Positions 24,301 to 36,859 of a stretch of DNA of 64,000 nucleotides are shown one piece after another. Position numbers and translations under genes: made by a program. Within the stretch, counting starts at the first letter, position 1. Each line of letters begins with the position of its first letter. The stretch spans positions 1 through 64,000 of the forward strand of contig VZSF01006827.1 in NCBI GenBank assembly GCA_013398295.1, in the 5' to 3' direction. The notes beneath the pieces are model-generated. The model was not told where the DNA came from and did no database searches. It worked only from the letters and a program-made list of their open reading frames with translations. This DNA is from Chionis minor (taxonomy: Eukaryota; Chordata; Aves; Charadriiformes; Chionididae).

Positions 24301-27300
24301 GTGCCTGGTTCTCTGAAACTTCAGTGGTAAGAAGCCTGAGGCAGAAAGATGAACGTGCTACGAAAGGCAGAATATGGGCATTTTTTAAGGTAACAAGGAA
24401 GACTGGGCATTTTGCATTGACAGAGATTCAAGAACTGATTTCGACAAATATAAGTGGGAAGCTAAACCAGGAAATAAACCTGGTAAAACCAAAATGAGCT
24501 ATGAATGCAATATATCTCCCATTTGTATTTGTATGGGATACCGCATGAAGGGACTTGCTGGAGTATAGCACAAACAGTTCAGACATCACTCATACCCATG
24601 TGTATAAAGACAGGGCTTGTTGCTCAACCTCATAAGCAGTAAACTGCAGAGCAAAAGTCAATTCTCAAGTGTATATTTCCAATATGAATAACATTTGCAT
24701 AGCTAAGACTGGTTGTTCTGTGACCCTGCCATCTGCCAGAATTTACACTGGCCTCTCCTTGTCTCTGATTTAATTTTGAAGAGCAGACAATGGGTTCTTC
24801 ACAAAGAGGCATTTAAAAGGTTAAAAGGGGAGAAGAACACTAATAAAGCCTTCTTTGTATTTTATTCTGTCATGTGGCTTAGCTGTCCCCCAGCCTATTC
24901 AGTCTGAAATGGCATCAATGTTCCATAGAGACCAATTCATCCTCCTGTTCCTGAAGTGCAAACAATTCATAGAATAAAACAGCACCAGAAAGCGAGAGGA
25001 AAATCTCTGTGGGGCTGCCAAGAGTCTTGCTTCATGCAGTGAAATCACCAGACTTCAAAACAGGAAAGACGGCTGGTTAACTCGGGCTTCGACTGATGGT
25101 TAAGGCATTGGACATGGAATTCTCTCAGAGGTATTTAGAGGGTCTCTGTTTCTACAGCACTGAGCTTGCCACAGTCTTTCTTGTGATTATTTTCATAGCA
25201 TCATTAATCCTGCTTCACAGATGGGGCGTTTAGGCAAAGCGAGAGTAAGACCCAAGTTTTCAGAAGAACTTGTTCAGATTTCACAAAGCTTTAGATAATC
25301 AGTGGTACTCAGGCTCCCAAGCACTTCTGAGAAGCAAGCTCTAGCCAGAAAAGCGCTGGAAAATCTTTCTACTGTAACTTGAATTATTACCACTTTCTGA
25401 CACTCTCCTTTTAGCAAGCTTCCACTCCCACATCATCACCAGCTGAAAGAAAAATATGCTTACACCTCAGACATCCCCATATAAAACTCTACATCTTAAC
25501 TGAAACTACCAACAAAGATTGGGATGGAACTGAAACACTGTGATAGGTGAACCTTATCAGCTGATATGTGGCCACGTACCCCTTTTAATCTCTTTGTGTT
25601 GCTGATGTTTCTTCTAGAATTTACAACTGATTGTCTTATGCAGAGCAAGGCAATGGTTTGGCTAAGGGTGTATGGTTGTCTCTGACAAAGCTGAGCACCA
25701 AAACTCTGCAACTTACCCTGGTAGGACCCCCTCCTTAGTCTAGTTTCTCTTCCCAAATCTGATAATCTGAGGTTCTACTGACACGGGGCTAATTCAGATG
25801 TAGCTCACACAGTGGCTAAGTATGTGTGTGAATGTATTTCCAATTGCCATAAATAGCATATTACAAAGATGACAACAAAAGCAAGGTGCTCCTAATCCTT
25901 TACCAGAATCCCAGTCTCTGTACCTACCTTGCCATGAAATTAGCGACTGACCTCTTCCCCTACTTTTGCTTCCATAAGTAAAACTGTTGTTTTGCAGCAA
26001 GAGAGGCTGGGGAAAGCTAACAAAATGAATCCTCTACCTTATCAGAAAGCTATAAATGGCTGTTGAAAAGTCTTGAGAGATTACCCACTGGCTGGATATC
26101 AGAGCTTTCTACTGAAGAAGCAGCACTTGACTGTTGACATTTGTTATTAATGCTGAAGTGCAAAATGACTGTGGTATTTTTATTTGGTATTTGTGTATCC
26201 CTGATGCCTCGTCTGCTGCAGTCTGGGCTCCATCATGCTCTCACTGACGTCAATAAGGGTCTTGCCAATAGATAGGAGGCTCCCCATTGGCTATTTCTGC
26301 AAACACTGTATGAATCTACTCTTATTTCTCAGGGTTTATCTGATTATGATTGGGAAAATCATTTTCTTGAGTTGGCACTTGCAACAACCTGTCTTTATTG
26401 AGCATGAGTCATGAACAAAGTGTTGTTTCAGGTCTTGTCCTGCCTTATAATGAAGGACATACAGTACTGTTAATATCTTATTTTCTAAGACTGGGGTTTT
26501 TTCATATATATTGGAGTCCATAGAAGTTCTTTTGACAGTACAGTCTGATACAGACTCTAGGGTCTTCCTTAGCTAGATCTTTTACCTAAGTGTCTTCCTA
26601 CTCTTCCCCTGGAGAGGGTGGGAGAATGTATCATTAAGACAAGTCACACAGATTTTTTATTAAAAACACTTTCCACTGCTGTGATGTTTGCAAGCTTGAA
26701 CAAGAACTTCATCTAAAATGTATGACCCGAATGAGTCAACACTAGGTAAAAAATAATGGCTTGATGAAAATGGGAGACAAGTTTTGAGACTCCAAAGACT
26801 CGTAAAATGTTTTTTTTCTTTCTATAAAAGTGAATTAAATGATGGGAAAAGGTGACAGACAAATAGTTCTGCAGGCAGATGTTCCCCTGCTAGTCCACAA
26901 GCATGACTTGGGAAGGGAAGCAGTTGCACATTTTTCCATAAGACTGCTTGACCTGACGGCTTTCATCCTGTTCAGAAATATTGCTGTCTGAGTGCAGTTT
27001 ACCTTCAGATGTAAGTTCAGTTTTTGGCTTCTTGCAGAACAAGCATTTCATTTAGGACCAAATGGTAGAAGCTGGGAAAACAGAGAGACCACTATCTGTC
27101 CATAAAGACCACCAAATACTTGTTAGGAATTGCAATGAAAACTATGCAGATCTGTGTTCAGTTGTGTCAACCTTTTTAGGTCTTTCTCACAACAACATAA
27201 ATGGCAGTCAGAGTTACAGGCTTCTCTGTGGTTTTTCATTGAAAGATTTACTTGATGGTGGATAAGCACCCCCTTTTAGACGGGAAGAAATGTTGTGGGA

Positions 27301-27389
27301 TACAGAATACCTTAACAGAGAAAGGAAAGTGAACTATCTGACTATTAAAACACAACTCTGGACCCCAAATTAGGCAGATGCAGTTCTCA
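24301..27389. other. No gene recognised; one faint old SINE patch
   Basis: No gene seen. At about 25195-25335 'CCTGCTTCACAGATGGGGCGTTTAGGC' and 'GTACTCAGGCTCCCAAGCACTTCTGAG' recall a MIR-related reverse-complement core followed by another ancient amniote phrase (ACTTAGGCTCCTAAGTCACTT). This is too diverged to delimit. Confidence 0.4.
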
Positions 27390-27490
27390 GATAATTATCC
27401 TTCAGTGATTTTGTTTCTTTGCTTCTTTCTCTCATTGTTCATCATCTGTACAATGAAGATTATAACTCTTCTGATACCTGGTAAATTTGG
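27390..27490 (+). repeat. Possible MIR-like SINE fragment
   Basis: 'TCATCATCTGTACAATGAAGATTATAACTCTTCTGATACCTGG' resembles the MIR core end (CTCATCTGTAAAATGGAGATAATAATACCTG). Short and diverged. Confidence 0.4.
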
Positions 27491-29580
27491 ACTATAAGAA
27501 AGTCATATGACACTGGCAACAAAATGTACCATGCAGAGCATTTTTTCTTGTACTTATCACACCCAAATTTGTCTGGCATCTTCTTGCACTCCCTTGATTA
27601 AATACTATAGTATTTCATTGGATCAATGAATAAACCAGCCTTCATTTTGTCCTCCCAGTTTCCACAGATTTTCTCAATCTCAATTAAAAGCCAAACAGGT
27701 AAGGTTTGGACATATTTGGCATGAGCTCAGAACACCATCTTTCACTCTCAGGCCCTCTCAAAGCTCTCCCATACCTGTGAAACCCTTATTTCATGACTGT
27801 GTCTTAATGGAATATAATGAATACTTTTAAAAAAGTGTTTGGGGTGCCTCATGGATTTACACACCCACAGATGAATAGGACTTATGAACTTTTGCTTTTT
27901 TCCTCTAGAAATCTGGAAATAAACTGAGTGCCAAAAATTCCAGCTCAATCTGATCTTAATTGCCAGTTAATGCTATACCTGAGCACCTTCAAATTGTGGA
28001 GAAACTTGGTCTTGATGACAGCCCAACACCAGGACTCAGGTTTACCCTAACAGTTATTTTGCATGGTCAGCATCGCTGTCATTCTTGCAGCTACTACAGA
28101 CCCTTTTGATCTCTATAGCAATTCTGAGTTTGTCATTTTCCTGCTTGCTCAGACACTTTGCCATGTCTCTTCCAGATGTATTAATCATCAAGAAAACCAA
28201 CACAAAGTTTTTTGCCCTCCAAACCTATTTTAGTGTCTCTCATGCTTACGTATACTTGTATATACAAATTAATTTAACATATCTGGGGGATTTCTGCTGA
28301 ATGGATAGAACAACATATTTTTCTTTTTTTTTTTCGTTATCCAGCTTGCCCTTGTTTTTCCCCTTTGATGTGTAATAATGAGGTGGCACAGGGGAAATGT
28401 CTTTAATCAACTGCAGAAACTTATAGCACTATCAGGATTACATGTATCTCAAAACGCTTTATCACTGTCTCTTTCCAGCGTTCATAATTCTGATGTATCT
28501 GGTGTACCAGTGTCATGTCATTCTATTACATTAAACAATCTAACATAACAACTGAATGCAGTGAAATGATGAAATGCTGGCCTGCTTCAGAAAATATAAA
28601 AAGATAATACACTTGTTTCATCTGGGAAAGCTGCTATTAGTTCATTCTGTGGTTTTACACGATTAGAGGGAGAGCTAGATAGACAGGTAGGCAGACCAAA
28701 CATGAGCACACTGTACTTGGGGAAATGCAGCTCGCGTTTCTCACTTTAAGTTGTCCACTTGCAAACATGAACACAGAGGCAGAAAGTTTTCTTTTCTTTT
28801 TTTAATTACAAAAACATGGGAGATCAGAAAACCTTACTTTAGGTCTCTGTTTCTGGACTGGTTGTATAATTGTATACTTGTATATTCATATTTTTAATAC
28901 TCTTTCCAAAAATAATTGCCACCAAAAGTCTTCAAAACTACCTTTCGCTCAGATCGATACTTATATTCATGCTGCATCATTCCTTACGTTAGGTATGTTC
29001 CCAACAAAAAAGATTTTACTGCAGTCAAAAGTCCCACTGTAATTCATCTAGCCACCTTGAGTTAGTTTTGATTTAGCTGCCTGTGTAGCTCTGCATGTCA
29101 GAGCTCAGCTGCACTACTGTCACAGTATTTATTTCCCCTCTTTTCCCTTCTTCAGCAAGGTTTACAGCCCACACCAAGCTGTAAACTAGCATGGCTACAC
29201 GTCTGCTGTATCTGATAGCCACTTTCAAGCTAGCCCAGAGTCACGTAACCGCCAGCCACATCTTTGTCTGCAGCAGAGACGTATGAAAAGGGCTTAGATG
29301 TAATTTAACACTCAGCAATGTAAACATTGAATATGGGCAGATTCTAAGTATGGATTTATATACAGTTATTCATCTACAGAGTTGGCAGTGGTGAATCTAG
29401 AAAATTTCAGCAAAAACCATCAGGCAGGGAAGAGGGCTGTATTATATGTGATAAAGTTCTGTCAAAAGTTTATGTGTGCAGGGTGTATTTATCAACTGCT
29501 CCAGTGACTGACGCCAGTATAGGTTTATTCTGAACTTAGGGCTGTTACTGACAGCCTGGGAAAAAAAAGAAACAAACCAG
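27491..29580. other. No gene recognised
   Basis: AT-rich unassigned sequence. A T-rich run lies near 28318-28334. No named element. Confidence 0.45.
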
Positions 29581-29622
29581 TGTATATACATATATATATG
29601 TGTGTATATATATATAAATAAA
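29581..29622. repeat. (TA)n/(TG)n microsatellite
   Basis: TATATACATATATATATGTG continuing in TA dinucleotides; self-complementary. Confidence 0.9.
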
Positions 29623-30454
29623 ATTAATGTAAAACTTTTATCCCTTTAATTGTTCACCTTCCTAATTCTTAGATGAATTAACTTTGGCTGATCAAGCAAA
29701 GACCTCATCTGATCACACTTTTTCACACACTCACACACCTTGCCCCTTTCTTGCAGTGCTTAACCCAACACACACACCTTAACTCAATAGCAGTTCATGG
29801 TCATTCTCTTGTAATTCGGTATTTCCTCTCTGTGACTTGGTATCTGGTACCCTTTGTTGGCATCTCCCTTGAAAAAGCACCTTGGAAGTACTAAGAGGAT
29901 AAAAAGAAATATCCCAAGTAGGGGGAAAAGGTTTCGCAGAAACATGATTTCCCCTCTCCCCAGGATGTGTTTAGGACATTCAAGACGGTCCCTAAACCCT
30001 TCAAATTGAGAATGATATATAACTGGTTTAGTTAATTAAAGAATTATCATTTATGAAATTAATAATCAAAGCCAGTTATGGGTTAACAGGACTAGCTGAA
30101 ATCATAACTTTGGGAATTTATCTCTAGATTGCTAGATACACGGATTGCAGTTATTGATGTTGTTCAGTTGTCAATTGCTTTCTTTACCATGAACTCCATT
30201 GAGGGATGAATAAGGTCAAGCAGACCAAGTGTCATGGACTCAAAATGTGAGTGACTAATGAAAGAAAAGAGTTATTGATTCACACTGGGCAGAAGTAAAT
30301 TTTGTCTTAAAACGTTGGCATCCCCATTCCTCGAAAAGCCAGTTGCAGAGTGTCATCCAAGATTTTCTATATGTTGCTGAGACCATGCCAGATGCCAGTC
30401 ACTCAGGGGACTAAACCTTTCCAAAAGAGTATTTAACAATTTTATGTATTTAAT

Positions 30455-30490
30455 AACATATATATATAATCATACATATATATACACACC
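30455..30490. repeat. (TA)n microsatellite
   Basis: ACATATATATATAATCATAC followed by ATATATATAC. Simple-sequence DNA; no gene on either side. Confidence 0.85.
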
Positions 30491-31489
30491 ATATAACAGA
30501 TTTGCTGCATTAGCAGCAGCAACTGATTTCTAGCAATCTTATCTCTAGGTTATCTTTCATGTATATGTATATACAATACCAATTACACTCCGTAACACTT
30601 GAAATAGAAGCAGTAAGTGTATGTGTAATTCATCAATGAAACGACACAGATTTTTCTAGTGATGCTTGACCCTATATTTTTCTTTCCTCCTTCTGTTTCT
30701 ATTGTGTTCATTCATCATGTTATAGATCCATTCAAATCATAAACTCTTGAGGGTAAGATCTGTGTCCTTAATTTGTTTCTGAAGAACCCTGTGTACTATT
30801 ATATACATAATAAAGAACAGCACTTTTCCCCAAACTTGTGTAACCCTCAATACAACCAAAACCAAGGTCATCTGCTTGGCTGAATCTGTGTCATTGGAGT
30901 ATAGCAGCCATGCTAAGAAGGCTAAACGAAGTAGACTTGAAGACTTCAGCACAGGGGTGAATAATACAGAACCAAAGCTCTGTAATGCATGTAGTATTTT
31001 AATCACTTCTGCTCAGACACTAAACAACTCGGCAACGTAATTCAACAGTAAATGTCTCCGACCCATAAAAATATCAAAGAGCTTAAGCCCCACCAATTTC
31101 AGTGGCTAGAAGAACAGAAAATATCTTGTGGATGGAGATCTACAACTGAAGTCGAGAAGCTTAGGACTCTAAATGTGTTAAATTAATGGCCATTTGGTAT
31201 AAAAATCTGGTACACTTTTGTGGAAAAGTCCCAGTTTTTGTTTGGTTTTTTTTTTTTTTATTTAATACCCTTTTGAGTGAGAACAGAACTAACATTGCCC
31301 ATTTTGACCAATGATGGATGAAACAGGGAATCAAAGGTATCTGTGCAAAGCTTTAATACTTTCACACACATAACTCCCCTGACCTCACACCTGCTAGAAT
31401 TCCAAGAGCTCACCACTGGAGGACTGCTCACCCTGATATTTTCCAAAGGAAAGGTGCTGGCAAAGGACAGAAGAATGAGGCTCAGTTTT
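30491..31489. other. No gene recognised
   Basis: Unassigned sequence with a T14 run at 31246-31259. The T-run lies about 230 bp before the CR1 copy and is not part of it. Confidence 0.45.
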
Positions 31490-32181
31490 ATTGAAAACTG
31501 GCTGGCAGGTAGAGCTTAGAGCGTTCTGATCAGTGGAGCAGAGTCCAGTTGGATGCCTGTGACTAGCGGCATTCATCAGAGGTCAGTACCAGGTCCAGTC
31601 CTGTTCAGTGTATTCACCAACAACCTGGATGAAGGGATGGAGTGCACCATCAGCAAGTTTGCTGATGACANCAGTGTCCAGTTCTGGGCTTCCCAGTTTA
31701 AGAAAGAGAGGGAACTGCTGGAGAGGGTGCAGTGAAGGGCCACGAAGACAATTAGGGGGCTGGAGCATCTTTCTTATGAGGAAAGGCTGAGGGAGTTGGG
31801 TCTTTTTAGTCTAGAGAAGAGAAGACTGAGGGGAGACTCTCATCAATGTCTACAAATACTTAAAAGGATGTGCCAGGAGGAGGGGGGCAGTCTTTTTTCA
31901 GTGGTGCCCAGTGACAGGACAAGAGGTAACAGGCACAAACTTGAATATAGGAAGTCCCATCTGAACGTGAGGAGGAACTTCTTTCCTTTGAGGGTGGCAG
32001 AGCACTAGAACAGGCTTCCCAGATAGGTGGTGAAGTCTCCAACTCTGGAGACATTCCAAATCCGCCTGGATTCCATCCTTTGCAATCTGCTGTATGTGGA
32101 CCTGCTCTGGCAGAGAGGTCAGACTAGATGATCTGCAGAGGTCCCTTCCAACTCCTGTGATTCTATGATTCAATGATTCTA
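31490..32181 (+). mobile_element. CR1 LINE copy A: reverse transcriptase and C-terminal part of ORF2, internally deleted, with 3' end
   Basis: Plus strand. It starts inside the reverse transcriptase (IENWLAGR, then PGPVLFSVFTNNLDEGMECTISKFADD, where FADD is the YXDD-type catalytic motif). At N31671 it jumps to the post-RT region (VQFWASQFKKERELLERVQ), with about 365 bp missing compared with copy B at 36860-37905. It continues through [33 protein letters not shown] and [10 protein letters not shown] to the 3' UTR and a TGATTCTATGATTC tail. Stops interrupt it at TGA near 31734 (ERVQ*RA), TAG after RVAEH and TAG near the 3' end. Nearly identical to copy B over two stretches (see findings). It cannot encode a functional enzyme. 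Confidence 0.95.
31671..31671. other. Single ambiguous base (N)
   Basis: The only N in the window. It sits exactly at the junction of the ~365-bp internal deletion in the CR1 copy, between GCTGATGACA and CAGTGTCCAG, so the junction may be an assembly patch. Confidence 0.95.
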
Positions 32182-33889
32182 AAACACATGCCAGAGAAGC
32201 ACCTTCACCATGGTTTTCTAAGACCCCCTCAGAGCCTTTCTTAACCTCCTATTAAGGAACACATCTCCTTCCACTTTGAGAAATCCTGCTCAGTAGTCTG
32301 CTTAGTCATTTTTAAATCAATTTTCTCTTGTGAAACTGATAATCAGTTTCCACCCTTCCACAAAGCCTCTTCCCTTTTAACTGTGGTAAAGTGAAGAGAT
32401 TATGAGGTATCGGTATGGGATAGCTCTTCAAAGCTTTGATATGAAGCACTTCAGCAAGAGCCTTCTTCTCCCCCATGGCCTGCTCACATCTTTTTTAAGC
32501 AACTGTGAGCTGGAGCAGAGCAGGAACAATTGGGCCAGAACAGCAAAGAAAGTGGCTGATGTTTGTTTCCTAAAAAAATAATCAGTCGAAGCTACTCATT
32601 TTTTTATCAGTATTTATCAATTAGACAGAATTGGCAACCTGAAATGCAATGGCATCCTCATATCTTGTTACATCATTCTTGCTCTATATATATCTTGTCA
32701 CACCATTCACTGAGACTCCACATGGGTTAAATTAACAAACAAACAAACAGACAAACATTAAAAAAAATATTGTGAACTGAAAATAGTCTGTGTTAAGGCA
32801 ATTATATTTTGGTTATGTTATCAAAATTTATCGCTAGCTACTGAGCTTCTTTAGCTGAACACCCTTCCCTTTGCCATCCCGTGAAAAAAAGAATATTAAA
32901 GACAAGCAGACAGTTGTAACAGGAGACAGACAGTAAGATATTCTGTGCATCTTGATGTATGAGGTAGCAAAACTGCAGCAATGTACACACCCAACAGCTG
33001 TGGGTGAATATTAAAAACAATTGGTTTCATCCACAACAAAACCAGAACGTATATTCATCAGGTTTTCAGAATGGTCACACTGGTAAGGAAAAGATCTCGT
33101 TTCCCAGATGTCTTTCTGGGATAACATTTTGTGCAGTGTTTTTTGCTATTAGCTGGTGTCTAATGTCATGAACTGGTTATGAACTCTTCATTGATCATCT
33201 AAGTTAAAAGAATTCCTAGATGACTTGATAATGAACAATACAGGGTGGTGGGGTTCCCCCCTGTTTCTTTCTCACTCAGTCTGTGTGACTCATTTTCAGG
33301 ATTTCTTGTCTGACCTTGTTGGACAAATTTTACAACTCCACCGTGGAAGGTTACAAGACATCAGGGCTTTTAATTCCAAGCACAGCATTTCCTCATCCCA
33401 CCAAAGTTAGCTAGCAGTTCCAAGAAATAAATGACTTTTGCTGGGCTCTTAAATAATATGATTTGCATGCTTGAAATGAGATCGCCAAAGTAATTGTAGA
33501 ATATTGCTTGCCATTACAGTCATTAAAAACAGGCAGATGTAGGATCACTCTCATGGAAAACTTTCCTGCTGGGTTTTCATGGAGATAAGTGCAGAAAATC
33601 CACTTCTGAAAAGATGTTGAATAGAATGAATTTGCCATTCACTGACTGTCTGATGATGATTTGCTTGTTAATTGAGAGTTTAGGCTTTAGAAAAACCTTA
33701 ACAAATGTGATTGCTAAATTCTGGAGGTTGCCTCCCTCTTTGCAATCCATGTTTACAGCTATAAATTCTTCTTTCATTGTATGGCATTTCAGCAGAGATT
33801 TGTCAGTGGGGAAATACAGTTACTCATTTTTATAGGGGACTTTCAAAGGTATTTTCAACTTCATTGCATGGCAAGAACATGCTAATTTA
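32182..33889. other. No gene recognised
   Basis: A short (AAAC)n patch is at about 32735-32757. The rest is unassigned AT-rich sequence without named repeats. Confidence 0.45.
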
Positions 33890-33975
33890 ATTCATAAAGG
33901 TGCTTAACTCTATTCTTAATTTTAAGCAAACGCTTAAATTTTAATGTCTTCTCAGTGATTTCAGGAAGTGATTAA
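33890..33975 (-). repeat. Possible old dispersed element with TTAAGC core (copy 4)
   Basis: 'GTGCTTAACTCTATTCTTAATTTTAAGCAAACGCTTAAATTTTAA' has the same paired TTAAGC/GCTTAA blocks as the copies near 10.0 and 21.4 kb, in a rearranged or strongly diverged form. This is the weakest copy. Confidence 0.35.
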
Positions 33976-35009
33976 ACATAACCAGCGTTTTACAAGCAAG
34001 CAGTGTCTTAAAAAGCTACGTCACAAGTAGATAATTATTTACATTGGTGGGGGGACAGACAAACAGAGATCCACCTATACAACTAAACTCAGTCACAGAG
34101 CATTTAACCAAATATCTGCTCAGTGTTTCATCTGGAACCAATTACTTTCCTGGCATAATCCCTGCCATAGTCATCCCTATTAGAGCGGTGTGACACCATC
34201 CCATCATCTTCTGTGTCAGAAATACTGTAAGCCAGTGGTCACTGAAGCATGCACTGGGTGCACACACGTGGCAGTAAAAACATTCAGCCGCCGCATTGTG
34301 ATATTCTTGGGTGATATTCCAGGTGTTGACTCAGTGCCTTTACCTCAGAATACTTCTTCCAGGTGGGGGTGCTGGGAAACAGAAAAACCTTTTGTTCTAA
34401 AGGGCTTGAAGACACAAAATAACTGGTTAAATCTGGAAAACTGATATTTACCAAAGCCCACCTCTGAAAAGAGCATTTCAAAGAGGAAGGAAGAGAAGAA
34501 GCCATGGGATGGTTGTGAATTTTTTTTGATCCCTCTGAAAGCTGATGTACCTCATACCTTTTCCCTTCCCAGTGCATCCAGGTAGTGTGGCTGTATCCTG
34601 ATCCCACATGTCAGCCTTCGAGTCCAGCAACATGTTTGTGAGTATCTGCCTGCGCCCTCCCACAGCTTCAGAAACTCTTTCAGCTCCAGAAAACAGATAT
34701 AAAGCTTTGGGAAATATGACCATAAGGAACCACGCATGTCAATACAACAGAGATCGCTGAAAGTAGGAAAAGATCAGTCAAAAGTAGAGTGTTAGCAAAG
34801 CCAAAACTGCTGGATTTTTCTCTCTCCATTGCTCTCACTTTGGGAAGGGAGGAAACTAATTTCTGAGCTGCAGTGCCATGTGTCCTGGGGTACAGTCTTC
34901 ACTTCAGAGTCCCTCTTCACCACCATCTGCAGGACAAGCCCAGTCCCTGTATTTTCTCCTGGGTTTCCAGGTACCATGAATAATTTTGCCTCACAGTTAC
35001 TGCCTCCTA
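33976..35009. other. No gene recognised
   Basis: Open frames of 60-107 codons on both strands at 34.19-34.74 kb overlap one another in different frames and match nothing I know. No repeat recognised. Confidence 0.45.
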
Positions 35010-35135
35010 CCTTCTGTTTTGGAGATGGAGAAACTGAGTCTCAGGGAGCTGAAATGGCTCACCCAAGGTCAGTAGAAAAGACAGAAACAGAACCCAGGAG
35101 TCCTGCTTGACCCTTCGCTCTGCTGTATCTCCCAA
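35010..35135 (-). repeat. MIR-like SINE fragment
   Basis: 'GGAGATGGAGAAACTGAGTCTCAGGGAGCTGAAATGGCTCACCCAAGGTCAGTAG' and 'CAGAACCCAGGAGTCCTGCTTGACCC' follow the reverse-complement MIR core and its A/B-box side. Among the clearest MIR matches in the window. Confidence 0.75.
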
Positions 35136-35185
35136 TCAATAATGAATCTGTTACAGCAGACTCATATTATACCTAATGTCAGGGG

Positions 35186-35219
35186 GAGAAAAAAACGAAG
35201 AAGAAGAGAAGAGAAGAAG
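35186..35219. repeat. GA/GAA purine tract
   Basis: GAAGAAGAAGAGAAGAGAAG within an all-purine stretch. Simple repeat. Confidence 0.85.
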
Positions 35220-35419
35220 TTGTAATAAAAGCACATAGGATAGAGATATACATTTCTCTTTAGAGCAATAAATCTTTCCAAAAGGAAGTTGGTTAAAATT
35301 CTTTACGTTAAAAAAATGAGATCCATGGGGACTCCAAATTTCAGTTCGATTTTTAGCTGAGGCATTTTTTTTCTTTATCAAACACTTGGTGCTGTAATGT
35401 GATAAGGGCCCCATGCAGA

Positions 35420-35720
35420 CCATAAAACTAATTTATCATCTGTAAGGTGTACAAAGAAAATGGTAACTGCCTGCTTGTCTGCTTGACATATGAGGTCATT
35501 TTTGCCGCTAGCTTTCTAATACTGAGCAATTTTATCAGCTATTTATATACATTAATTGTAGGCACCCATATGTTCACCGTTGTATTTAATAATGCATTGC
35601 ATTGAATATGCATTCCTTAAGTTTTAGCATGCCATGTGCATCTTTTATTTAACTGTTTGGTTTGCCTATTAAAGCCCATTATTCAGCTCCCTCTCTCTTG
35701 AGTGGATTTATGCTTCTTTA
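35420..35720. promoter_or_regulatory. AT-rich block; candidate conserved noncoding element
   Basis: Non-repetitive sequence with many ATTA/TTAAT sites, octamer-like ATGCATT/ATGCAT pairs (about 35590-35615) and CTATTAAAG. No coding frame. The texture resembles ultraconserved-type enhancers near developmental genes, but this is a compositional impression only. Confidence 0.2.
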
Positions 35721-36859
35721 AATCTTGCTCACCATGTTGAAAGGCAGTGGCGTGAACAAGGCCACCTCTCTCGTCCCAAAGGACCAGCAGCAAAACAAGC
35801 AAAATAAGGGCCATGGTCCACTTAATAATACTAAACAAAAAGGATTATTCAATGAGTCTCTTTTCTCAAGGGACAGCAATGTGTTCATGCTCTGTGGTGT
35901 TCACACAGACATGGCTCTCTATCAATATAGGAAGGGAATTAAATGAGAGGCCTGATTCTGATGTCAGCTCAACGAACACCAGAGCTGCTGTCGACTGAAA
36001 CGAGAGCAGGAGCTCAGCTGACAACATAGACAAACATCTGCAGTATTGTCCTCTGAAAGATGGCTGTGGGACAAGAAACGTTTTACCCTCTGCCACGAGG
36101 TCCTGCTCAAGTCTAGAACCATGTCATATATTTACACATATTAACTCTGAACCATCTTATTCTCCAGTGCCTCACTGCTGATCACTACCCCTACAAGCAA
36201 ATGGAAATCAAAGGAATAAAACCGTGCATTTGTGGACAGCAGCTCTGGGAGGGACCATTCCTCCTCAAAGACCCCTTTCTCTGGTGCAGCTGCTTGCTTT
36301 TCCCTTTCAAATTCCCGTACAGTTCTGGTATTACTCTGTGTCTGATTTACAGCAGCAGCAAATGATGACAGCGCTTTGCCACCTCAGTGGAACTGGATGG
36401 AGTATCCAGACGGGAAGTTCTGTCCATTCTTTCTCATCAAGCCTGGGAAAATGGTAGCTGCCCACATAGATTTCAGAAAGTGGACATTAACCTGAGACAG
36501 CCCAACATAAACGAACCCTTTGTAAAATCAGGCACCTTTCTGTAAGGATCCCAAACCTGTTTCACAGATTCAAAAATTTCCAGGAGCTGGAGATACCCTT
36601 CTAAGTTATCCAAATTGTGCTCTGAACATCACATCCTAAATTGAGTAGCGTATATCTCTGTTGCTGCCTTTTCATGACAGGATGAGAAGTCCTCAACCAT
36701 GTATCCTATGCAACATGGTGCCATCAGATAACAAGGTTCTCCTGCTTGCCTCAGAGATGTACTCTGATGCTTTCTGGAGATCTGAATTTTAATCTCCTGT
36801 TCATATTTCCACGGAGCAAATGCAGGCTATATATTGACAAACACTAGTTTTCAGGCAGC
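35721..36859. other. No gene recognised
   Basis: Mixed-composition sequence; open frames up to 77 codons without motifs. No named repeat. Confidence 0.45.
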
